Positions 40,196 to 53,310 of a stretch of DNA of 64,000 nt are shown here, piece by piece. The translations under genes and the position numbers were made by a program. Location: assembly GCA_014529385.2 (NCBI GenBank), contig CM043971.1, positions 24,173,769 through 24,237,768 of the forward strand, read 5' to 3'. This DNA is from Adiantum capillus-veneris (lineage: Eukaryota > Streptophyta > Polypodiopsida > Polypodiales > Pteridaceae). The stretch's first letter is position 1; each line of letters opens with the position of its first letter. The notes beneath the pieces were generated by a model, which had not been told where the DNA came from, ran no database searches, and saw only the letters and a program-made list of their open reading frames with translations.

Positions 40196-42770
40196 CTGCA
40201 AAAAGAAGAAAATATTATGCATAAAATAATGACAATATCAAAGAAAGATATCATTATTTTATAGTCCAATAGGTCCATTGTATGGAAGACTTAGAGTGCC
40301 TCTTACATGGTGCCTCCAAGGTTTCCAAAAAATAAAATCATTGGAAAAAAAAGGCCACTGTGTCTCCAATCTATTGCCCATTTGAAGCATAGAGAGAACC
40401 AAGGTCCACCACTTGTCCAAGCTAGACATGGAGCATTGACACAAGATCCAACACTTATCCAAGAACCCTATAGTATATGTGGTAACATGGGATGCATTGA
40501 TGCAACAAAAGTAGTCTAGCCTCCTCATCCATCTCTTTTTTCTTGTAGCCTAGAGGGATTAGTTTCAAGGTCTATCACTAGTCAAAAACTACACATAGAA
40601 CATTGATACAAGGTTCCACCACATGTGAAACCTATCATCTCTAGTAGCATGGATGGTTTGATATCAAGGTTCACTGCGTGTCCTACCTATACTCTATTGT
40701 AGCATAGAGATTCTGGTTTGGTGGTACTACACTTGTCCAAACTTGGCTTGTTGTTGATATCTGGAGGTAATCAAGGGTCCTCCACTTGTCCAAGTTAGGC
40801 ATATAAAACAATTGCAAGGTCCACCATGTGTACAACATATGATTGATTATAGCATGCATGGTCTTATTTCATGGGCAACCATCTTCTCTCCAACATGTGT
40901 CCAACCTCGGCTCCATTGAAGCATGGAGAGAAGCAAGGTCCACCACTTATCAAAGCTATTATTTTCTCCCAGTGCTTTCAAAACCCATAATACGTTGTAC
41001 ATGGGGGGGGGGATTCTTGTTTCAAGGTCCACCACTTGGCTAAGATTGGATCCATTGAAACATAAAGAGAAGCAAGCTCTACCATTTGTCCAAGCTAGGT
41101 GCCATTGAAACATGAAAACCCCATAATATGTTGTATACGGGGGGTTTTTCACGGTCTACCACTTGTCTAAGCTATGGTCCATTGGAACATGGAGAGAATC
41201 AAAGCTCCACCACTTTTCTAAGCTAGGATCCATTGAAACATGGAGAGAAGCAAGCTCCATTGTTTGTCTAAGCTAGGCTCCATTGGAACATGGAGAAAAC
41301 AAGCTCCACCACTTGCCTATTATTGCATAGAGATTCTGGTTTGAAGGTCCACCACTTGTCCAACCTTGCCTTCATGTATGGAGATAATAAAGAGTGCAAT
41401 GCTTCTCTAAGCTAGGGACATAAAAGAGTTTCAAGGTCCACTACATATACGATCTATGATGGGTTGTAGCATGGGAGGTTTCATTTTAAGGTTGACCACT
41501 TCTCCAGCTCCGCTTGTCCAACCTCAGATCCATTGAAGAATGGAGAATAAAGGTGTACCAACTCTCCAAAATAGGCAAGAAAATCTCTATAAAACCCATG
41601 AATTGTTAATATATGCTATGCTGTGGAGTTTTGTTTGAAGGTCCACTCCTTATCCAAGCTACAATCCATTGAAGCATGGAAATAAGTAAGATATATCTAT
41701 AGTCCAAGATAGGATCCATTGAAACATAGAGAGAATCAAGGTCCACCACTTGTCCAAGCTATGCATGGGTAATTGATATAAGGACCACTACGTTTTCACC
41801 TATACTATGCTCTATCATGGATGGTTTCATATCCACCAATTTTCCAACCTATTTAGTAGGTTGTATTATGGGGGTTTGGTTTCAAGGTACTTCACTTGTC
41901 TAAGGTGGGTTCCATTGAACCATGGAGAGAAACAATGTCTACCACTTGTCCGAAATATGCTCCTTTAAAACATAAAAGCAAGGTCCACCACTTGTCCAAG
42001 CTAATGTTTCTCTCCATTGAAGCATGGAGAGAAACAAGGTCTACCACCTGTCCAAAATATGCTCCATTGAAACATAAAAGCAAGGTCCACCACTTGTCCA
42101 AGCTAATATAACAAATGGGTGTTGGTTACAAGGTGTACCACACTTGTCTAAACTAGTCTCCATGCAAGGTCCACCACATGTCCAAGCTATATGATCTTGG
42201 TTTGAAGGTCTACCACACCTCTTGAAATTAGGATCCATGTAAGGTCCACCTTTTGTCAAGCTATGCCTTTAGTGAGTACTAAAACTAAGTAAATTGCAGT
42301 ACTTAAATACCTTTCCAAGCTCATTAAGATTTTGGTCTCTAAGGCCACCACCACATGTCTAATCTATGCTCTAATTGATTACTTATGCTAGTTCTCAAAG
42401 TCCAAACATAAGCTCCCTTCTAGCAAGGTTAGTTTAAATTTAGGCTCCAACACCTGTCTAAGCTAGGTTCAATTTATGAAGCATCACCATTTAACCATGC
42501 TACGATCTAATGTATCATATCAAGGGGGTATTGATAAAAGGTCCAAAACTTATTGAGTTCAAGCTCTTAAGTAATTAAGTCTTTGTGAGTATTAAATGTT
42601 ATAGTTTTAGTCTAAAGATCCACCATTCAAAAACTCAAGTAATTTATTATTTACATTCAAACCTTGAATGCTTGAGATAAAAAATACAAACTCAATCAAT
42701 ACTATATAAAGCAAAATCTAACATTAAGAGTATCAAATCAGTAACAAGAAACACTAACATGCACAAGAAA
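40196..42770. repeat. Dispersed core-motif repeats (reverse orientation), no gene
   Basis: Copies of AAGGTCCACCACTTGTCCAAGCTAG with CTCCATTGAAGCATGGAGAGAA companions occur irregularly from about 40390 to 42480 (for example 40938, 41023, 41740, 41975-42100). Three short duplicated blocks lie around 41900-42110. No exon could be recognised. Confidence 0.7.
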
Positions 42771-42782
42771 CTCAAAACATAC

Positions 42783-45439
42783 GTGTCTCCATTTCCAAAA
42801 AGTCCTCCATTGACAGAGGATGTTGTTGTTGTTGTTCTTCTTCTCTTTGTGGAGAGCACTCCTCTGTAACAGGCACAATGTCATCTGATTGCGAAGTGGA
42901 TTGTTGAAGTCCAGCCCATTTTTCTATATCTTCATGAGACTTAGCAAAGTCTAGCAGCATGGTCTCCACGTTTTTTGCCTCCTCCACACTATCAATTAAG
43001 CATATAACTTCTTTTTTCTGTTGTATTCCTTCTTGTGCAACCAAGGAGCCATCACCAAAAACATCAACAAGCTTGCGGTCTTCAAAACAATATGTACGAA
43101 TGTAGTGCTTGACCAAAGCTCTTTTTTTGGCCTCCAAATATTGCAAATCTGACATATCGTTATCTGCTACTTGAAGAAGAGAACAATCAATTGGCATGGG
43201 ATGTTCCTCTGATCTTCTTCTCAGGTCTTCAAATGCATTGCCTTGTCCCAAGAAGGCAATAACTGTTAGGAATTGAATTGCTCCTTTGCAAGGAGCTGAT
43301 GGAAAGTGATGCAATGCACCACAACAATGGTAGCTCAGATTATCTCCCATGGCGTGAAAGGCACATTGCAATTTTGTGAAGTTAGTGAAATCCACAAATG
43401 CAAGAAAGACAAATCCAGGATCTGTTGACCCTCCAGCAATAGCCAAGATCCCATCCAAAGCATTGTTAAATGTCTCCTCACTCCACTTCAAATTGCCTCC
43501 AACGTTTTTTGTCATATCTAAAACACATAAGCCAATAGGCACTTTATTATTGAAGTGGCGCATCAAGTAGAGATTGCCTTCCATTTGTAGGCTCACCACA
43601 TAGATTGACCATGGCAAATCTCTAGGCTCAGTTTTCTCCTTTTGAAGGTGAATTGCCCATTGCATGTATTTTATTGCTCCATCTGGAAAAGCCATTTTCT
43701 TTGTTCCACGCGTCAAACTAGATTTGATCCATTCCTCGCATAGCATTAAAATTGTTTTATAAACAACATCATTGATGTTATACATTTTGACCACCTCCTC
43801 CCAGTCTTTACATGGTGAAGACTCATTCAAATTGTTGAAGCCTTCAAGAAGTGCATCTTGAATCAATTTGTCTTGCTTCAACTGCTTGATTCGATCATAC
43901 ATGTCAGTTGCATCACCATCCTTTGCACTCTTTGACAGTAAAATCTTCTCATCTCTAATCTCTTCTTGAATAGTCTTTACCTCTGATTCCTCAAGGCCAC
44001 AAAGGTATCTAAATACAGTTGTTGGGGGTTTCTTATTCTCCTCTTCTAGCTTTTCAATGATTTCTATCCAGCAATCATAAACTAAATCAGAGTACGTGAC
44101 CATGTGTGCCTGTTTAGCAATCCAACTTGCTGCTGCACTCATTCTTGCCAATCGAAGAAAAGCCTAAAAAGAAATAGAGAAATAATTAAACTATTGAGCA
44201 AGATTTGTTAATTAAACACTATCAAAAAGACAAAGAAAATAACTTACATCCCATCCGGCACGAGATGCATGTCCCTCTGCAATTCCACTTGCTGCCTTTG
44301 GTGGTCGTCCTGAGAAGATCCATTGACTCCGTAAATGTCTCAATATTTGGCTGTAAGGTTGCTTGACATACAATGCCTGAGCCTCCTCATTTGCAATGGC
44401 AGATATAGCAGTTGCAACAAATGGAGGAGCATTCACAACAATGCGAGCCTTTCTAAATTTATACACGCTAATCAGTCTTTCAAATATCTCTTTGTTGTTT
44501 TGTTCATTGTGAAGCAAAACTTTTGCAGCATAGATTGAATGCTGCCCATCAAGAATCCAATAATGATAATCTTTAATTTTTTGCTCCTCTACCTCTTCTA
44601 CTGCCAAAGGAGTCCCCTTCTTTGATTTTGCATTTCGAACAGGCATCAAATATGCACATGCTGCAGGCTTGGTCGTACTCCGTGAAAATCCAAATAACAC
44701 ACTTTCAGCGTGTTTTTTATCCATAATACGTGCATTATAGTGATCAGGAGCAAGCCAACAATTTTGAATAGGGATATCAAATTCCCTATATTGGAAAGGA
44801 AAATAATTTATGTACTTATTCATTCCACCTGTATCTTTTTCTTGTCCTTTCATGGCCTCAGCTTCTAAAACATCTGGATCCACAATTCTCATCTTTGACA
44901 TTGAACCCTCTGTTGATGAGGATGCCAAAGATGCCTTGTCTACATCCAAAATGGAACTAGTTCGCTTAGCTGCTACTTTTGCACTTTTGCTTGCTTCTTT
45001 GTGGATGGTGGTCGTGAAGCTTTCACCTTTTTTCGTTGTAGTGTGGCAATGATGGAGCTTTGAAGTTGATCTGCTGTGATGTTTGGATTTGATTCTGCAA
45101 ACTTCCATCCTCGAGAAAACATTGTCTCTTCTTTGTTTCTAGACATGCGCTCCAATGCATATGCTCCTGGAGATAGTTGAAATTCTAGATTCATTGGAAC
45201 TAGAATGTCAATGCATTCCACCTCCGGATGACTATCAACTACAGAGACAGATGCTTCCACAACTTGTCCAACATCTTCAAACAAGCTGTCATTCTCCTTT
45301 TTGGCAATAAATAGATGCACCTTATGAAATTGTGCACCCTCTATACCATGTATGTCCAAATACCATTTCCTAAGATCATTGCAAGTATAGTCAACTGAGA
45401 CAGCAACCCTTGCAACCTGTTTTTTTGGAGCCATCTTTC
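42783..45439 (-). CDS. ParB-like plus degenerate DNA methylase-like fusion protein (multi-exon; one apparent frameshift)
   Basis: Exon 1 starts at 45439 (acceptor TTTTTTTTGTTTCAG) with ATG at 45434, so an intron lies in the 5'UTR. After about 147 residues of unknown type the frame shifts by one base near 44985 (GCAAAAGTGCAAAAG) and continues to the donor GAT|GTAAGT at 44248. Exon 3 runs from 44163 (TTTCTTTTTAG) to a donor-like GTATGT at 42782, or stops at 42774-42772. Total about 850 residues. Residues ~215-310 look ParB/sulfiredoxin-like: IPIQNCWLAPDHYNARI...YWILDGQHSIYAAK. The third exon ends like an N6/N4 adenine/cytosine DNA methylase: GLCVLDMTKNVGG sits where DPPY-NxGG is expected, and KLVDVFGDGSLVAQEGIQQKK where the FxGxGT AdoMet motif is expected. 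Both key motifs are degraded, so catalysis is unlikely. ParB-methylase fusions are known in phages and bacteria. The domain calls are by eye and moderate; gene and splicing are better supported. The tail is Gln/Glu-rich. Confidence 0.55.
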
Positions 45440-45489
45440 CTGAAACAAAAAAAACCAAATGTTATTTTAGCATATACTTTTTTGTAATG

Positions 45490-48400
45490 AATTAAGTTTG
45501 TGTGAATACAAGGTCCACCACTTGTTCAAGTTAGATCTAAGCAAGTATACATAGTAATCTTTTAAGCTAGTAAACTAAGGGAAGGGAGAAGTAAGGTCCA
45601 CCACTTGTCCAAGCTCAGCTCTAGACAACATGGAGAGATTCGAGGTCTACTAATTGTCTAATATAGGCTAACTATATTGAAACATAGAGAGAAGCAAAGG
45701 TCCACCACTTGTCCAATCTAGGGTCCATTGAAACATGGAGAGAAGGATGCTCCACCATTTGTCCAAAATAGGCTCCATTGAAACATGAAGAGAAGCAATA
45801 TGCACCATGTCTTCGAGATGCTAGGCTCCATTGAAATACCTTAAACCCACGATATTTTGTATATGTGGGGTTTAAATTCAAGGTCCACCACTTGTCCAAC
45901 CTATTCTCCCTAGTAGCATGAGTGGTTTGGTCTCAAGATTCACCACTTTTCCACTCTATGTCATTATATTAAGAAGATCTGGGTGTTAAGGTCCACCACT
46001 TGTCCAACCTATAAGGCTATATCTAAAATGGTATTATTTACCACCACTTGGAATGCACATGATAGGTTTTACATAGGGGTCTGGTTCCAAGGTCCACCAC
46101 TTGTCCAAGCTAACTCTATTGAAACATAGAGAGAATCAAAGGTCCACCACTTGTCCAAGCTAGGCTCCATTGAAACATGGAGAGAAGGATGCTCCACCAT
46201 TTGTCCAAGCCAGGTTCGATTGAAACATGAAGAGAAGCAAGCTGCACCATGTCTCCAAAATGCTAGGCTCCATTGAAATATCTTAAACCCATGATATTTC
46301 GTACATGGGGGGTTTACATTCAAGGTCCACCACTTGTCCAACCTATTATCACTAGTAGCATGAGTGGTTTGGTCTCAAGATTCACCACTTTTCCACTCTA
46401 TGTCATTATATTAAGAAGATCTGGGTGTTAAGGTCCACCACTTGTCCAACCTATAAGGCTATATCTTAAAGGGTATTCTTTCTGACCACTTGGAATGACC
46501 ATGATAGGTTTTACATGGGGGTTTGGTTCCAAGGTCCACCACTTGTCCAAGCTAACTCTATTGAAACATAGAGAGAAGCAAAGGTCCACCACTTGTCCAA
46601 GCTAGGGTCCATTGAAACATGGAGAGAAGGATGCTCCACCATTTGTCCAAGATAGGCTCCATTGAAACATGAAGAGAAGCAAGCTGCACCATGTCTCCAA
46701 GATGCTAAGATCCATTGAAATACCTTAACCCACGATATTTTGTACATGGGGAGTTTACATTCAAGGTCCACCACTTGTCCAACCTATTATCTCTAGTAGC
46801 ATGAGTGGTTTGGTCTCAAGATTCACCACTTTTCCACTCTATGTCATTACGTTAAGAAGATCTGGGTGTTAAGGTCGACCACTTGTCCAACCTATAAGGG
46901 TATATCTTAAAGGGTATTATTTCTCACCACTTGAAATGTCCATGATATGTTTTACATGGGGGTTTGGTTCCAAGGTCCACCACTTGTCCAAGCTAACTCT
47001 ATTGAAACATAGAGAGAAACAAAGGTCCACCACTTGTCCAAGCTAGGCTCCATTGAAACATGGAGAGAAGGATGCTCTACCATTTGTCGAAGCTAACTCT
47101 ATTGAAACATGGGGGGTTTACATTCAAGGTCCACCACTTGTCCAACCTATTAACGCTAGTAGCATGAGTGGTTTGGTCTCAAGATTCACCACTTTTTCGC
47201 TCTATGTCATTATATTAAGAATATTTGGGTGTTAAGGTCCACCACTTGTCCAACCTATAAGGCTATATCTTAAGGGTTATTCTTTCTCACCACTTGGAGT
47301 GACCATGATAGGTTTTACATGGGGGTTTGGTTCCAAGGTCCACCACTTGTCCAAGCTAACTCTATTGAAACATAGAGAGAAGCAAAGGTCCACCACTTGT
47401 CCAAGCTAGGGTCCATTGAAACATGGAGAGAAGGATGCTCCACCATTTGTCCAAGATACGCTCCATTGAAACATGAAGAGAAGCAAGCTACACCATGTCT
47501 CCAAGATGCTAGGCTCCATTGAAATACCTTAAACCCATGATATTTCGTACATGGGGGGTTTACATTCAAGGTCCACCACTTGTCCAACCTATTATCTCTA
47601 GTAGCATGAGTGGTTTGGTCTCAAGATTCACCATTTTTCCACTCTATGTCATTATATTAAGAATATCTGGGTGCTAAGGTCCACCACTTGTCCAACCTAT
47701 AAGGCTATATCTTAAACTTTATTCTTTCTCACCACTTGGAGTTACCATGATAGGTTTTACATGGGAGTTTGGTTCCAAGGCCCACCACTTGTCCAAGCTA
47801 ACTCTATTGAAACATAGAGAGAAGCAAAGGTCCACCACTTGTCCAAGCTAGGCTCCATTGAAACATGGAGAGAAGGATGCTCCACCATTTGTCCAAGATA
47901 GGCTCCATTGAAACATGAAGAGAAGCAAGCTGCACCATGTCTCCAAGATGCTAGGCTCCATTGAAATACCTTAAACCCATGATATTTCGTACATGGGGGG
48001 TTTACATTCAAGGTCCACCACTTGTCCAACCTATTATCCTTAGTAGCATGAGTGGTTTGGTCTCAAGATTCACCACTTTTCCACTCTATGTCGTTATATT
48101 AAGAAGATCTAGGTTTTAAGGTCGACCACTTGTCCAACCTATAAGGCTAGATCTTAAAGGGTATTATTTCTCACCACTTGGAATGACCATGATATGTTTT
48201 ACATGGGGGTTTGGTTCCAAGGTCCACCACTTGTCCAAGCTAACTCTATGGAAACATAGAGAGAAGCAAAGGTCCACCACTTGTCCAAGCTAGGCTCCAT
48301 TGAGACATTGAGAAGGATGATCCCCCATTGGTGGAAGATAGGCTCCATTGAAACATGAAGAGAAGCAAGCTGCACCATGTCTCCAAGATTCTAGGCTCCA

Positions 48401-51400
48401 TCGAAATACCTTAAACCCACGATATTTTGTACATGGGGGTTTACATTCAAGGGCCACCACTTGTCCAAGCTATTATCGCTAGTAGCATGAGTGGTTTTGT
48501 CTCAAGATTCACCACTTTTCCACTCTATGTCATTATATTAAGAATATCTGGGTGTTAAGGTCCACCACTTGTCCAACCTATAAGTCTATATCTTAAAGGT
48601 TATTCTTTCTTACCACTTGAGTGACCATGATAGGTTTTACATGGGGGTTTGGTTCCAAGGTCCACCACTTGTCCAAGCTAACTCTATTGAAACATAGAGA
48701 GAAGCAAAGGTCCACCACTTGTCCAAGCTAGGCTCCATTGAAACATGGAGAGAAGGATGCTCCACCATTTGTCCAAGATAGGCTCCATTGAAACATGACG
48801 AGAAGCAAGCTGCACCATGTCTCCAAGATGCTAGGCTCCATCAAAAACATTAAACCCACGATATGTCGTAGATGAGGGGTTTACATTCAAGGTCCAACAC
48901 TTGTCCAAGCTATTATTGGTAGTAGCCTGAGTGGTTTGGTCTCAAGATTCACCACTTTTCCACTCTATGTCATTATATTAAGAATATGTGGGTGTTAAGG
49001 TCCACCACTTGTCCAACCTATAAGGCTACATCTTAAAGGTTATTCTTTCTTACCACTTGGAGTGACCATGATAGGTTTTACATGGGGGTTTGGTTCCAAG
49101 GTCCACCACTTGTCCAAGCTAACTCTATTGAAACATAGAGAGAAGCAAAGGTCCACCACTTGTCCAAGCTAGGGTCCATTGAAACATGGAGAGAAGGATG
49201 CTCCACCATTTGTCCAAGATAGGCTCCATAGAAGGCTCCAAGATGCTAGGCTCCATCGAAATTGATATTTCTATGACCATTGAAGCTGCTAGTTTGGTTT
49301 GGTCTCAAGATTCACCACTTTTATTAAGAATATGTGGGTGTTAAGGTCCACCACTTGTCCAACCTATAAGGCTACATCTTAAAGGTTATTCTTTCTTACC
49401 ACTTGGAGTGACCATGATAGGTTTTACATGGGGGTTTGGTTCCAAGGTCCACCACTTGTCCAAGCTAACTCTATTGAAACATAGAGAGAAGCAAAGGTCC
49501 ACCACTTGTCCAAGCTAGGGTCCATTGAAACATGGAGAGAAGGATGCTCCACCATTTGTCCAAGATAGGCTCCATTGAAACATGAAGAGAAGCAAGGTGC
49601 ACCATGTCTCCAAGATGCTAGGCTCCATCGAAATACATTAAACCCACGATATTTCGTAGATGAGGGGTTTACATTCAAGGTCCACCACTTGTCCAAGCTA
49701 TTATTGCTAGTAGCCTGAGTGGTTTGGTCTCAAGATTCACCACTTTAATTAAGAATATGTGGGTGTTAAGGTCCACCACTTGTCCAACCTATAAGGCTAC
49801 ATCTTAAAGGTTATTCTTTCTTACCCACTTGGAGTGACCATGATAGGTTTTACATGGGGGTTTGGTTCCAAGTCCACCACTTGTCCAAGCTAACTCTATT
49901 GAAACATAGAGAGAAACAAAGGTCCACCACTTGTCCAAGCTAGGCTCCATTGAAACATGGAGAGAAGATGCTCCACCATTTGTCGAAGCTAAGTCTATTG
50001 AAACATGGGGGGTTTACGTTCAAGGTCCACCACTTTTCCAAGCTATTATCACTAGTAGCATGAGTGGTTTTATCTCAAGATTCACCACTTTTTCACTCTA
50101 TGTCATTATATTAAGAATATTTGGGTGTTAAGGTCCACCACTTGTCCAACCTATAAGGCTATATCTTAAAGGTTATTCTTTCTCACCACTTGGAGTGACC
50201 ATGATAGGTTTTACATGGGGGTTTGGTTCCAAGGTCCACCACTTGTCCAAGCTAACTCTATTGAAACATAGAGAGAAGCAAAGGTCCACCACTTGTCCAA
50301 GCTAGGGTCCATTGAAACATGGAGAGAAGGATGCTCCACCATTTGTCCAAGATAGGCTCCATTGAAACATGAAGAGAAGCAAGCTGCACCATGTCTCCAA
50401 GATGCTAGGCTCCATCGAAATACCTTAAACCCACGATATTTTCGTACATGGGGGGTTTACATTCAAGTCCACCACTTGTCCAAGCTATTATCGCTAGTAG
50501 CATGAGTGGTTTTGTCTCAAGATTCACCACTTTTCCACTCTATGTCATTATATTAAGAATATGTGGGTGTTAAGGTCCACCACTTGTCCAACCTATAAGG
50601 CTATATCTTAAAGGTTATTCTTTCTTACCACTTGGAGTGACCATGATAGGTTTTACATGGGGGTTTGGTTCCAAGGTCCACCACTTGTCCAAGCTAACTC
50701 TATTGAAACATAGAGAGAAGCAAAGGTCCACCACTTGTCCAAGCTAGGGTCCATTGAAACATGGAGAGAAGGATGCTCCACCATTTGTCCAAGATAGGCT
50801 CCATTGAAACATGACGAGAAGCAAGCTGCACCATGTCTCCAAGATGCTAGGCTCCATCGAAAAACATTAAACCCACGATATGTCGTAGATGAGGGGTTTA
50901 CATTCAAGGTCCAACACTTGTCCAAGCTATTATTGGTAGTAGCCTGAGTGGTTTGGTCTCAAGATTCACCACTTTTCCACTCTATGCCATTATATTAAGA
51001 ATATCTGGGTGTTAAGGTCCACCACTTGTCCAACCTATAAGGATATATCATTAAGGTTATTCTTTCTCACCACTTGGAGTGACCATGATAGGTTTTACAT
51101 GGGGGTTTGGTTCAAGGTCCACCACTTGTCCAAGCTAACTCTATTGAAACATAGAGAGAAACAAAGGTCCACCACTTGTCCAAGCTAGGCTCCATTGAAA
51201 CATGGAGAGAACGATGCTCCACCATTTGTCGAAGCTAAGTCTATTGAAACATGGGGGGTTTACGTTCAAGGTCCACCACTTGTCCAAGCTATTATCGCTA
51301 GTAGCATGAGTGGTTTTGTCTCAAGATTCACCACTTTTTCACTCTATGTCATTATATTAAGAATATTTGGGTGTTAAGGTCCACCACTTGTCCAACCTAT

Positions 51401-52050
51401 AAGGCTATATCTTAAAGGTTATTCTTTCTCACCACTTGGAGTGACCATGATAGGTTTTACATGGGGGTTTGGTTCCAAGGTCCACCACTTGAATCATAGA
51501 GAGAAGCAAAGGTCCACCACTTGTCCAAGCTAGGCTCCATTGAAACATGGAGAGAAGGATGCTCCACCATTTGTCCAAGATAGGCTCCATTGAAACATGA
51601 AGAGAAGCAAGCTGCACCATGTCTCCAAGATGCTAGGCTCCATCAAAATACCTTAAACCCACGATATTTCGTAGATGGGGGATTACTTTCAAGGTCCACC
51701 ACTTGTCCAAGCTATTATCGCTAGTAGCATGGTTTGGTCTCAAGATTCACCAGTTTTCCACTCTATGTCATTACATTAAGAATATCTTGGTGTTAAGGTC
51801 CACCACTTGTCCAACCTATAAGGCTATATCTTAAATGATATTTTTTCTCACCACTTGGAATGTGCATGATATGTTTTACATGGGGTTTTGTTCCAAGGTC
51901 CACCACTTGTCCAAGCTAGATCTATTACATATATATTATACATACAATATTCAACTAGATTCCCTACCTATCATGTCCAGTAGCATGGATGCTGTAGCTT
52001 TAAGGTCCACCACTTGTCCAACCTATACTCTCTTATGTAAGGGAGATCTC
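45490..52050 (-). repeat. Satellite-like array B, core AAGGTCCACCACTTGTCCAA, ~441-bp higher-order unit
   Basis: About 15 head-to-tail units, read from the landmark CTCTATGTCATTATATTAAGAA at about 45955, 46396, 46838, 47200, 47641, 48082, 48524, 48966, 50097, 50538, 50980 and 51342. Spacing is 441-442 bp, with occasional 362-bp units that lack one sub-block. Each unit has four to five core copies plus TCCATTGAAACATGGAGAG companions. The orientation is opposite to array A. Identity between units is high; 49200-49330 and 49740 carry deletions. The 90-codon ORFs inside units are not genes. Confidence 0.92.
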
Positions 52051-52940
52051 GCTATAAATTCAAAACCTTCCCGCGTAAATTTAAAAATCAAAATCTGATT
52101 GCCTAAATTTAAAATATCCTTTCCAAATTTTAAATATCCCGCCTAAATTTTAAAATATCTCGCCCAAATTTTGAAATTCAAACTTTTTTATAAAAATTTA
52201 AATTTTACCGCTTAAATTTAAAATATTCCAAATTCAAGTTTACCACAAAAAGATATCATTATACCACCTAAATTCAAATATGCAAACCTCAAATCATTAT
52301 ATTGTACGTAAATTCAAAAAAATTCAAATTAACAAGCCTAAACTGATATTAGTTTGCATAGATATGAATTTATCACACCTAAATTATGTCACCATGTTAG
52401 AGAGAGTGGTTAGAGAATTTGAACAAGGTCCACCACTTGTCCAACCTAGATACCAAGAAGGATTGAGTGTACAAGGTATTGTTTGGAGGTCCTTATAGTC
52501 CACTGGTCTCAAGGTCCACCACTTGTGGTAAGGGTCACCAAAAAGTGTATATATTCATCCAAAGAAATACACGTTTTTTTGGTCTACATGTCCTAGTTTC
52601 AACCATTTATGTCCATTAGGTGTATCACTAAACAACACTACTATTTTTGAGAAACAGAAGTTACAATCATATCTACAAATGGATTAGAGGAAAATCAGCT
52701 CAGCATACATCCAGAACTCGCTACAAGAATCGACTTTAACAGATCACGCAAGTAAGTCTTCCATTCAAGTTTACTAGTATTACAATGTGTTAGTTATTTG
52801 TGATATTTATGTATGTATATATACTATGTGTGCATATCGTAATTAAGTGTAATTGTGTATCTGCATTATGTATGAGTATTACAATGAAATAACACAAATA
52901 TACATACATACACATAGATAACACAGACGCACACATACAT
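52051..52940. other. AT-rich spacer
   Basis: 52060-52320 is a degenerate run of CCTAAATTTAAAATAT-like words. Core-motif copies occur at about 52425 and 52512. No gene seen. Confidence 0.6.
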
Positions 52941-52976
52941 GAGCATGTATTTTCAAGAGAGAGATAGCAAGATACA

Positions 52977-52984
<8 letters not shown>

Positions 52985-53024
<40 letters not shown>

Positions 53025-53053
53025 CCTGTTTTCTAGAGAGAGAGAGAGAGAAA
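52985..53053 (+). repeat. (GA)n tracts
   Basis: (GA)n at about 52989-53020 and 53035-53052, separated by AATACCTGTTTTCT. Confidence 0.8.
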
Positions 53054-53310
53054 GATAACAGATTTCACTGTGTTTATGTATGTGGAAGAGAGGAAGACGA
53101 TGTATGGAAATATGTGCACGTATTTTCAAGAGAGAGACAACAAGATAACAGATTTCACTGTGGTTATGTATGTGGAAGTGAGGAAGACGATGTGTGGGAA
53201 TATGTGCATGTATTTTCAAGAGAGAGACAACAAGATAACAGATTTCACTGTGGTTATGTATGTGGAAGAGAGGAAGACGATGTGTGGGAATATGTGTATG
53301 TGTGCGGGGA
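53054..53310 (+). repeat. 90-bp tandem repeat, ~2.9 copies
   Basis: GATAACAGATTTCACTGTG starts at 53054, 53144 and 53234. Each unit includes TATGTATGTGGAAG.GAGGAAGACGATGT and TATTTTCAAGAGAGAGACAACAA. The period is a multiple of three, so one frame stays open with a 30-residue repeat; no sign that it is translated. Confidence 0.9.

Noticed and set aside
45672-51620. Repeated 87-90-codon ORFs beginning DKWWTLNVNPP
   Set aside because: They recur once per satellite unit, start at TTG, and owe their length to the unit's base pattern; frames break freely in variant units.
28800-52050. CRISPR-like array of ~20-bp repeats
   Set aside because: Spacing is irregular, spacers are themselves repeated, there are no cas genes, and the context is eukaryotic.
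52953-53219. Minus-strand His-rich ORF of 88 codons
   Set aside because: Antisense reading of the 90-bp tandem repeat and GA tracts.
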